Source: Ramlibacter sp.
Lineage (GTDB): Bacteria > Pseudomonadota > Gammaproteobacteria > Burkholderiales > Burkholderiaceae_C
Direction of reading: 5' to 3'
Assembly (NCBI GenBank): GCA_019635435.1
Contig: JAHBZM010000001.1
Location: 1,984,001 to 2,048,000 of the forward strand
DNA: 64,000 nucleotides
Shown piece by piece: positions 58,582 through 64,000 of this stretch. Numbering within the stretch: the stretch's first letter is position 1; every line of letters starts with the position of its first letter. The notes beneath the pieces were generated by a model. The model ran no database searches and was not told the origin of the DNA. It saw only the letters and a list, made by a program, of their open reading frames with translations. The position numbers and the translations under genes were made by a program.

Positions 58582-58687
58582 GGGCTGAAAAATAACGAAA
58601 CAAACCGAAACCGCGCGGCGATGACCGCGCGGCGGGGCGTGGGCACCATCAGGGCCTGTTCAACACATTCCCTGAAAGGACCCTGTC

Positions 58688-59158
58688 ATGCGACCCTGGA
58701 TCAAACGTACCCTTTTCGGCCTGTTCGGCGCCTCCATCCTCGTGGGTGGCCTGAGCGCCTGCAGCCACCGCCACGACGGCCACGGCTGGCAGATGAGCGC
58801 GGAAGACCAGGCCAAGTTCCGCGGCAAGATGATCGAGCGGGTCTCGGCCAAGCTCGACCTCAATGACGAGCAGAAGCAGCGCCTGGGCGTGCTGGCCGAC
58901 AAGCTCCAGGCCCAGCGCGCCGCGCTCAAGGGCAGCACCACCGACCCGCGCGCCGAAATCCAGGCGCTGGTCAAGGGCGACAAGTTCGACCGCAGCCGGG
59001 CCCAGGCCCTGATCGCCGAGAAAACCGCCGCCATCACCGCACAAAGCCCCGAGGTGATCGCCGCCATGGGCGACTTCTACGACAGCCTCAAGCCCGAGCA
59101 GCAAGCCCGCGTGCGCGAGTTCATGCAGGGCCGCCACGGCTTCTGGCACCGCGGCTGA
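58688..59158 (+). CDS. Spy/CpxP-family periplasmic lipoprotein
   Basis: A 156-residue protein with a lipoprotein signal (MRPWIKRTLFGLFGASILVG, lipobox GLSAC, Cys25). The mature part starts with a His-rich stretch 'SHRHDGHGWQM', then helical Spy-like sequence 'LDLNDEQKQRLGVLADKLQAQRAAL' and 'FYDSLKPEQQARVREFMQGRHG', containing the LTxxQ-like repeats in variant form. Spy/CpxP proteins are ATP-independent envelope chaperones and modulate Cpx-type sensors. The adjacent two-component genes fit that role. Confidence 0.85.
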   Translation: MRPWIKRTLFGLFGASILVGGLSACSHRHDGHGWQMSAEDQAKFRGKMIERVSAKLDLNDEQKQRLGVLADKLQAQRAALKGSTTDPRAEIQALVKGDKFDRSRAQALIAEKTAAITAQSPEVIAAMGDFYDSLKPEQQARVREFMQGRHGFWHRG

Positions 59159-59171
59159 GCGGGGTGCCGCC

Positions 59172-59480
59172 ATGACGGCATTGACCACGCTCTTTGGCGG
59201 CGCCTGGAGCCGGGCCGCCCCGCTGCTTCAGCAGGCCGAGGACCCGCACGCCGAGCTGCTGGCCCTGGTGTGGGGCCCGCGCTTTGACCTGCAGCATGCG
59301 CAGCAGTTGCTGGGCCGCCTGGCGCACCCTTCAGCGCCCGCCGTGCTGAGCGCGCTGGTGGAGGCCGCGCACACCTTTGACCGGCTGCCGGGTGAGCGCC
59401 AGCAGCAGCTGCGCCGCTTCATCGTGCAGCACCACCGGCGGTGGGAGAATTCGCGGCATGCCCCGCATCCTGCTGATTGA
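59172..59480 (+). CDS. Small Spy-like protein lacking a signal peptide
   Basis: A 102-residue protein with no export signal. Its middle and C-terminal part parallels the preceding lipoprotein: 'DPHAELLALVWGPRFDLQHAQQLL' versus 'DPRAEIQALVKGDKFDRSRAQALI', and 'LPGERQQQLRRFIVQHHRRW' versus 'LKPEQQARVREFMQGRHGFW'. It is therefore probably a diverged duplicate kept in the cytoplasm. It starts 13 bases after the lipoprotein gene and its end overlaps the response regulator start. The function is unknown. Confidence 0.7.
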   Translation: MTALTTLFGGAWSRAAPLLQQAEDPHAELLALVWGPRFDLQHAQQLLGRLAHPSAPAVLSALVEAAHTFDRLPGERQQQLRRFIVQHHRRWENSRHAPHPAD

Positions 59481-60174
59481 TGACGACGCCCAGCTGGGCG
59501 AGCCGCTGGCGGCCTACTTTGCCCGCTATGAAATGCAGCTGGTGCAGGCGCTGCGCCCCAGCGCCGGCCTGGCGCTGCTGCGCCAGGACAGCCGGCGCGG
59601 CGCCTTTGACGCGGCCATCCTCGACGTGATGCTGCCCGAAATGGACGGCTTTGAACTGTGCCGCACCATCCGCCGCGAAAGCGACATCCCCATCGTCATG
59701 CTCACGGCGCGCGGCGAGGTCATGGACCGCGTGGTGGGCCTGGAACTGGGCGCCGACGACTACCTGCCCAAGCCGTTCGAGCCGCGTGAGCTGGTGGCGC
59801 GCCTGCAGACCGTGCTGCGCCGTCGCCGCAGCCCGGCCGCGGCGCCCGACAGCCGGCTGCACTTCGAGGGCCTGGTGGTCGATCCCACCACGCGCACGGC
59901 CACGCGCCAGGCCAGCGGCCATGACGAGGCGCTGGAGCTGACCAGCACCGAGTTCGACCTGCTGCACCTGCTGGCGCGCGAGCCGGGCCGCGTGTTCAGC
60001 CGTGACGACATCCTCAACCACCTGCGCGGCCACGAGGCCGAGCTCTACACGCGGGCCGTGGACATCGTGGTCAGCCGCCTGCGCAAGAAGCTGGAGCCAC
60101 TGGAGGCCATCAAGACGCTGCGCAACGCCGGCTACACGCTGGCCCTGCATGTGCAGGCGCCGCCGGCCGTCTGA
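59458..60174 (+). CDS. OmpR-family response regulator (CpxR-like)
   Basis: A 238-residue regulator. The receiver domain has acidic 'LLIDDDAQ' (Asp8-10), phosphoacceptor Asp56 in 'AAILDVMLPEMDG', Thr in 'VMLTARGE' and Lys in 'DDYLPKPFEP'. The C-terminal winged helix includes 'LTSTEFDLLHLLAREPGRVFSRDDILNHLRGHEAELYTRAVDIVVSRLRKKLEP'. Its ATG overlaps the end of the small Spy-like gene. The sensor kinase begins 3 bases after its stop. A Cpx-type envelope-stress role is inferred. Confidence 0.93.
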   Translation: MPRILLIDDDAQLGEPLAAYFARYEMQLVQALRPSAGLALLRQDSRRGAFDAAILDVMLPEMDGFELCRTIRRESDIPIVMLTARGEVMDRVVGLELGADDYLPKPFEPRELVARLQTVLRRRRSPAAAPDSRLHFEGLVVDPTTRTATRQASGHDEALELTSTEFDLLHLLAREPGRVFSRDDILNHLRGHEAELYTRAVDIVVSRLRKKLEPLEAIKTLRNAGYTLALHVQAPPAV

Positions 60175-60177
60175 CGC

Positions 60178-61596
60178 ATGCGCTGGCCCCGCCACTCCCC
60201 GCAGCAGGGTCCGCATGGACCCACCGGGCCGCGCCATCAGCACTGGCACCAGCGCATGCACCACCGCATGCGGCACTCGCTCAAGAAGCGGCTGGTGCTG
60301 CTGTTCATCGTGCTGGCGCTGACCATGAGCGCGGCCTTCATCTTCGGCATGCAAAAGGCCCTGGGCGTGGGCTGGCGCGAAGCCGCCCGCCCGCTGCTGA
60401 TGGACTATGTGGACCGCCTGGCCGCCGACATCGGCAGCCCGCCCGACACGGCGCGCGCACTCGCTCTCACGCAGCGCCTGCCCATCACCGTGCGCATCAG
60501 CGGCCCGCGGGTCAACTGGCTGAGCCCGGGCGCCGAAGACGCCGACCACTGGCGGCGCGAGGTGTGGCTGGACGACGACCCGGCGCGCCCGCATGCGGCC
60601 CCGCTGCTCACCCGCATCACCGCCGACGGCCACCGCATCGACTTTGGCGCCAACCTGCAGCCCTGGCGCGACCACCCGCGCTCGGTCGGCTGGATCACCC
60701 TGACCGTGCTGCTGCTGCTCACCTGGCTGGCCTTTGTCTGGGTGCGGCGCCTGCTGCGCCCGCTGGACGACATCCGCGCCGGGGCCCAGCGCTTTGGCCG
60801 CGGCCAGTTTGACCAGCCCATCCCGATCCGCAAGCATGACGAGCTGGGCGACCTGGCCGGCGATGTGAATGCCATGGCCCACAGCATCCACCAGATGCTG
60901 GAGGCCAAGCGCGGCCTGCTGCTGGCCATCAGCCACGAGCTGCGCAGCCCGCTTACGCGGGCGCGCCTGAACACCGAGTTGTTGCCGGAGCAGGGCGAGT
61001 CCGCCGCGCGACGCGAGGCCTTGCTGCGCGACCTGCAGGAGATGGCCGGCCTGGTGACCGACCTGCTGGAAAGCGAACGCCTGGGCCAGGGCCATGCCGC
61101 ATTGCAGCTGGAGCCCACCGACCTCGAAGCCCTGGTGCACGAGGTGGTGCAGGCCCTGGCCGAGGTTCACCCCGATGCGCCCAGGGTGCGGCTGGACGTG
61201 GCGCCGGGCCTGCCCGCGCTGCCGCTGGACCGCACGCGCATGCGCCTGCTGCTGCGCAACCTGCTGGACAACGCCGTGCGCCACAGCGCGGGCGAGCCGC
61301 AGGCCCCGCGCATCAGCGCGCGGGCGCTGGTGCCATCCGATGGCCGGGGGCAGGGCGTTGAAATCACCGTGCGCGACCATGGCCCCGGCGTGGACGCCGC
61401 CGCGCTGCCGCACCTGGCCGAGGCCTTCTACCGGCCAGACGCCTCGCGCGGGCGCGCCACGGGCGGCGTGGGCCTGGGCCTGTACCTGTGCAAGCTGGTG
61501 GCGGTGGCGCATGGCGGTGACCTGCAGGTGCGCAATGCGCAGCCGGGGCTGGAGGTGGTGGTGACCCTGCCCCTGCTTGACCCGGCAGGCTCCTGA
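60178..61596 (+). CDS. Sensor histidine kinase (CpxA-like) with His-rich N-terminus
   Basis: A 472-residue membrane kinase. The N-terminal cytoplasmic tail has eight His in the first 33 residues (RHQHWHQRMHHRMRH). Transmembrane spans are about residues 38-58 and 170-190, enclosing a periplasmic sensor of about 110 residues. HAMP follows ('RLLRPLDDIRAGAQRFGRG'), then H-box His253 ('AISHELRSPLTRARL') and the ATP domain 'RNLLDNAVRHSAG', 'VRDHGPGVD', 'GGVGLGLYLCKLV'. It pairs with the adjacent regulator. Confidence 0.92.
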   Translation: MRWPRHSPQQGPHGPTGPRHQHWHQRMHHRMRHSLKKRLVLLFIVLALTMSAAFIFGMQKALGVGWREAARPLLMDYVDRLAADIGSPPDTARALALTQRLPITVRISGPRVNWLSPGAEDADHWRREVWLDDDPARPHAAPLLTRITADGHRIDFGANLQPWRDHPRSVGWITLTVLLLLTWLAFVWVRRLLRPLDDIRAGAQRFGRGQFDQPIPIRKHDELGDLAGDVNAMAHSIHQMLEAKRGLLLAISHELRSPLTRARLNTELLPEQGESAARREALLRDLQEMAGLVTDLLESERLGQGHAALQLEPTDLEALVHEVVQALAEVHPDAPRVRLDVAPGLPALPLDRTRMRLLLRNLLDNAVRHSAGEPQAPRISARALVPSDGRGQGVEITVRDHGPGVDAAALPHLAEAFYRPDASRGRATGGVGLGLYLCKLVAVAHGGDLQVRNAQPGLEVVVTLPLLDPAGS

Positions 61597-61657
61597 CACC
61601 ATGCTGTCGTGAGGCCGCCGCACACTGGCGGCCTTTCAACCCGTCAAGGAGACCGCC

Positions 61658-62023
61658 ATGAGCACAGCCACCACACAAGACCTCGCCAACGCCTTCACCG
61701 CCCTGTGCAAGAAGGGAGAATTTGAGGCCGCGGGCCAACAGTATTGGGCCGACTCGGTGGTGTCGGTCGAGGCCATGGAAGGCGACATGGCGCGCGTCGA
61801 GGGCCGCGCCGGCGTCGAGGCCAAGGGCGCGTGGTGGTATGCCAACCACGACATCCACAGTGTCAAGGTCGAAGGCCCGTACGTCAACGGCAACCAGTTC
61901 ATCGTGCGCTTCACCATGGACGTCACGCCCAAAGGCGGCCAGCGCACGCAGATGGACGAGATGGGGGTCTACACCGTGCAGGGAGGGAAGATCACCGAGG
62001 AGCGGTTTTTTTACGGGAGCTGA
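61658..62023 (+). CDS. SnoaL-like (NTF2-fold) domain protein
   Basis: A 121-residue single-domain protein. 'LANAFTALCKKGEFEAAGQQYWADSVVSVEAMEGDMARVEGRAGVEAKGAWWYANHDIHSVKVEGPYVNGNQFIVRFTMDVTPKGGQRTQMDEMGVYTVQGGKITEERFFYG' follows the SnoaL/NTF2 alpha+beta cone pattern. Functions in this fold vary (isomerases, hydrolases, non-catalytic). RBS AAGGAGA precedes the ATG. No partner is evident. Confidence 0.85.
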   Translation: MSTATTQDLANAFTALCKKGEFEAAGQQYWADSVVSVEAMEGDMARVEGRAGVEAKGAWWYANHDIHSVKVEGPYVNGNQFIVRFTMDVTPKGGQRTQMDEMGVYTVQGGKITEERFFYGS

Positions 62024-62102
62024 GGATGGGCGGGAGTGGGAGCGGCGGCGAAACTCCTCCTTCCACCGAACATCTGCAACTTGCCTTTGAACGCCAATTC
62101 AT

Positions 62103-62141
62103 TTACATTCAATATTCGCGATTCACGAATATTGAATGTAA
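62103..62141. promoter_or_regulatory. Perfect 16-bp inverted repeat overlapping the AbiEi-like start
   Basis: The arms TTACATTCAATATTCG (62103-62118) and CGAATATTGAATGTAA (62126-62141) are perfect, with a 7-base loop. The right arm ends on the A of the ATG. This AT-rich dyad contrasts with the GC-rich surroundings. It is most likely the operator through which the winged-helix antitoxin represses its own operon. Confidence 0.75.
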
Positions 62142-62821
62142 TGCAACTCAAACCCCAAGACTTCCTGGTGGCCCTCAAGCTGGTGGCTTGGGGTGAGCAG
62201 CGCTGGACGTATGCGCGGTTGGCGCAGGAGCTGGGCATCAGCGCCTCGGAGGCGCATGCCTGCATCAAACGCGGACTGCAAGCGGGATTGCTGTTGCAAA
62301 ACCATGCGGTGATACCGCCAAGCCTTGGGAATGACATCGACACGGTAATGAGCGCACAGGAGCCCATGGGCATTTACAGGGTCACCAGAAAAAGGGTGCC
62401 TGTTGCCTCCACGCTTGGAGGATCCGCAAGGTCAGACAACGCAGTGCGTCCGCATTCACACAACTTGGCCGAATTTGCCTTGTACGGTGCCAAATACGCC
62501 TTCCCTGGTGTGCGTCTGCCGCTGGCTGTGGGTGTACCTACGGCCCATAGCGCGCCCGCGTTTGCCGGTGTGTTTGCGCCGGGCAGCACAGACTTTGTAT
62601 GGCCGCACCCCAATGGATCGGTGCGCGGCGTGGGGGTGGAGCCACTGCACCCCAGCGTGCCCTTCGCGGCCATGCAGGACGCCAAGCTGTATGAAATGCT
62701 GGCGCTGTTCGACGCCCTGCGGGTCGGCAAGGCGCGCGAACGCGGCATGGCATTGGAGCGTCTAGAGGCACTGATTGATCCGGCCGCTCCCAGAAAGGCG
62801 AAAGGGCCGATGCATGGCTAA
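62141..62821 (+). CDS. AbiEi-like winged-helix antitoxin
   Basis: A 226-residue protein. The N-terminal helix-turn-helix is 'PQDFLVALKLVAWGEQRWTYARLAQELGISASEAHACIKRGLQAGLLLQ' (about residues 5-55). The remainder is a less typical domain with 'GAKYAFPGVRLPLAVGVPTAHSAPAFAGVF' and 'GVEPLHPSVPFAAMQDAKLYEMLALFDALRVGKARERGMALERLEALI'. It precedes and overlaps a nucleotidyltransferase by 8 bases and has a strong dyad at its start, as in type IV AbiE systems. It could instead be a stand-alone transcription factor; context favours antitoxin. Confidence 0.72.
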   Translation: MQLKPQDFLVALKLVAWGEQRWTYARLAQELGISASEAHACIKRGLQAGLLLQNHAVIPPSLGNDIDTVMSAQEPMGIYRVTRKRVPVASTLGGSARSDNAVRPHSHNLAEFALYGAKYAFPGVRLPLAVGVPTAHSAPAFAGVFAPGSTDFVWPHPNGSVRGVGVEPLHPSVPFAAMQDAKLYEMLALFDALRVGKARERGMALERLEALIDPAAPRKAKGPMHG

Positions 62822-63503
62822 TCCGAACCTGAGCCTGTTGACTGGCATGGCGCGGGCCATGGGTTCGCTGTGCGACCAGGTGGTGTTCGTTGGTGGCTGT
62901 GCCACGGGTCTGTTGGTGGACGATGCTGACTTGATGGATGTGCGTCCCACCGAAGATGTGGATGCCATTGTGCAAGTGGCATCGCTGGCGGCGTATCACC
63001 GTCTGGCAAAGGGTTTGATGGAGCGTGGCTTCACGCAGACCATGGCCGACAATACCCCGCCGTTTCGTTGGTTCTGGAACCGCATGCAACTGGACCTGGT
63101 GCCCCTGGACGACAAGGTGCTGGGCTTTGCCAACCCGTGGTACCGGGTGGGTTTTGAGGCGGCGTTGTCGGTGGAACTGGCCGCTGGATTCAAGGTCCGT
63201 CATTTGTCGGCACCGCATTTTCTGGCAACCAAGTTTGAAGCTTTCAAAGACCGCGGTCAGAATGACGTGTACGCCAGTCATGACCTCGAAGACATCATGA
63301 CGGTGATGGAAGGACGCGCCGCCGTCGTGCAAGAAGTGGTGGCCGCGAACGACGCGGTCAGCACGCACGTGGGCCGATCGGTGGCAGCCCTGTTGAATAC
63401 ACCCACATTCCACGACGCGCTGCCCGGTTTGCTGAGCGACCCGGAGCGGGAGCCAACCGTCAAGGCACGGTTGGCCCAGATCTCGAATTTGAAAGGCCTG
63501 TGA
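62814..63503 (+). CDS. AbiEii-like nucleotidyltransferase toxin
   Basis: A 229-residue nucleotidyltransferase-fold protein. 'VFVGGCATGLLVDDADLMDVRPTEDVDAIVQV' gives the GG motif (Gly27-28) and the D-x-D pair (Asp48, Asp50). 'LATKFEAFKDRGQNDVYASHDLEDIMTVMEGR' resembles the K-x-x-A-F-x-x-R...D-x-x-D motif III of AbiEii toxins. Such toxins add nucleotides to targets and block phage or cell growth. Lower GC and the paired antitoxin suggest acquisition by transfer. An alternative is a housekeeping-type NTase of unknown role. Confidence 0.75.
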   Translation: MANPNLSLLTGMARAMGSLCDQVVFVGGCATGLLVDDADLMDVRPTEDVDAIVQVASLAAYHRLAKGLMERGFTQTMADNTPPFRWFWNRMQLDLVPLDDKVLGFANPWYRVGFEAALSVELAAGFKVRHLSAPHFLATKFEAFKDRGQNDVYASHDLEDIMTVMEGRAAVVQEVVAANDAVSTHVGRSVAALLNTPTFHDALPGLLSDPEREPTVKARLAQISNLKGL

Positions 63504-63543
63504 ATCCAGATGGCCGCTGAACACGCCCGGCGGCTCGCCTCCC

Positions 63544-64000
63544 TCAGCCCGCCTGCCAGGTGTCGCCGGCCGCCAGGCCTGCTGGCCGCGCCAGCCGCGC
63601 TTGCGCGGCGGTATCACCGAGCAGTTGCGCGCGCCACCAGTCGGTGGTGATGGCGGCCACCAGGGCGTGGTGCCGGGGCTGAAGGCGGCGCGTGACTTCC
63701 TCGCGGCGCACGATCTCCGCGGCGCGGCCGGTCTGCCCGCCAAAGGTCATGTGGTCGGCATCCGCCAGCACCAGCTGGGCCTTGTGGCCGGCAGGCAGGG
63801 CCGCATAGACGCCGATGCGGCGCTCGGGCGTGGCACCCACGCCAACCACATCGTCATCGCGCGTGCCCGTCACGCACAGCGTGGGACGCGTGATGCGCGC
63901 AAATGCCTGCCGCGCATCGCCCACCACGGGCAGCGTGGGCGAGAAGGCCACAAAGGCCGCCAGCCGGGGCTCGCTGATCCCGCCAAAGCCGGGGTACTGC
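63544..64000 (-). CDS. Alpha/beta hydrolase (dienelactone hydrolase-like), C-terminal fragment
   Basis: The C-terminal part of a hydrolase that runs off the window; its open frame continues to base 64000. 'RLAAFVAFSPTLPVVGDARQAFARITRPTLCVTGTRDDDVVGVGATPERRIGVYAALPAGHKAQLVLADADHMTFGGQ' contains the strand-6 'LCVTGTRDDDVV' acid region and the catalytic His in 'DADHMTFGG'. The nucleophile elbow lies outside the window. Substrate unknown. Confidence 0.85.
   Translation of the reverse strand, partial: QYPGFGGISEPRLAAFVAFSPTLPVVGDARQAFARITRPTLCVTGTRDDDVVGVGATPERRIGVYAALPAGHKAQLVLADADHMTFGGQTGRAAEIVRREEVTRRLQPRHHALVAAITTDWWRAQLLGDTAAQARLARPAGLAAGDTWQAG

Overview
The window is GC-rich (roughly two-thirds G+C), densely packed chromosomal DNA with short gene spacing and many ATGA/GTGA overlaps. 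The gene content points to a betaproteobacterium of the Comamonadaceae (Polaromonas/Variovorax/Acidovorax/Hydrogenophaga-like): a grpE-dnaK-dnaJ cluster, many TRAP transporters, a Bug/TctC-type binding protein, a protocatechuate 4,5-cleavage (pmd-type) operon and a VanAB demethylase. Genus is not determined. No rRNA, tRNA, CRISPR array or intact insertion sequence was seen.

Layout. 1-2.8 kb: heat-shock chaperones (dnaJ start, dnaK, grpE) with sigma32-like promoters. 2.8-7.5 kb: two small HxlR-type regulators, a carboxymuconolactone-decarboxylase-family protein, RidA, FKBP, an FAH-family enzyme and a MarR regulator. The 616-bp gap at 3864-4479 holds two inverted copies of a structured repeat. 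7.5-20.3 kb: a hydroxycinnamate (ferulate-type) region, with tannase/feruloyl esterase lipoprotein, Liv-type ABC transporter with a natural LivM-LivG fusion, short-chain dehydrogenase, feruloyl-CoA synthase and enoyl-CoA hydratase on the minus strand. Divergent from it are an amidohydrolase and an acyl-CoA ligase. 20.3-23.9 kb: small hypothetical proteins, a DsbA-like isomerase, a Gfo/Idh/MocA oxidoreductase and a GntR regulator. 24-32.2 kb: a complete oxidative uronate operon (uronate dehydrogenase, lactonase, TRAP transporter, galactarate dehydratase, ketodeoxyglucarate aldolase, tartronate semialdehyde reductase). Its 409-bp internal gap carries a second structured repeat family. 32.3-38.5 kb: a LysR regulator divergent from an HMG-CoA-lyase-like enzyme, a CoA transferase and a TRAP transporter. 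38.5-42.8 kb: glutathione S-transferase, SDR, 3-methyladenine glycosylase, an unusual Cys-repeat secreted protein and a MetE-like protein. 42.9-48.9 kb: vanA-vanR-vanB and a third TRAP transporter. 48.9-58.6 kb: a frameshifted Bug protein, a DUF1932 dehydrogenase, a LysR regulator and the protocatechuate 4,5-cleavage operon. 58.7-61.6 kb: Spy/CpxP-like lipoprotein, a half-length paralogue and a CpxRA-type two-component pair. 61.6-64 kb: a SnoaL-like protein, an AbiE-like toxin-antitoxin pair and a partial alpha/beta hydrolase.

How it works together. Much of the window is a lignin and plant-polymer catabolism island. Esterified aromatics are cut by the tannase/feruloyl esterase and imported by the ABC system. 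Ferulate is CoA-activated and side-chain shortened, vanillate is demethylated by VanAB to protocatechuate, and protocatechuate is opened by LigAB/PmdAB and processed to pyruvate and oxaloacetate. The uronate operon would handle pectin and hemicellulose sugar acids from the same material.

The most unusual observations are two families of compact structured repeats, each present as an inverted pair. Within each pair the helices are conserved while their sequences differ by compensatory changes. A third family of ~65-bp repeats sits at five gene junctions.
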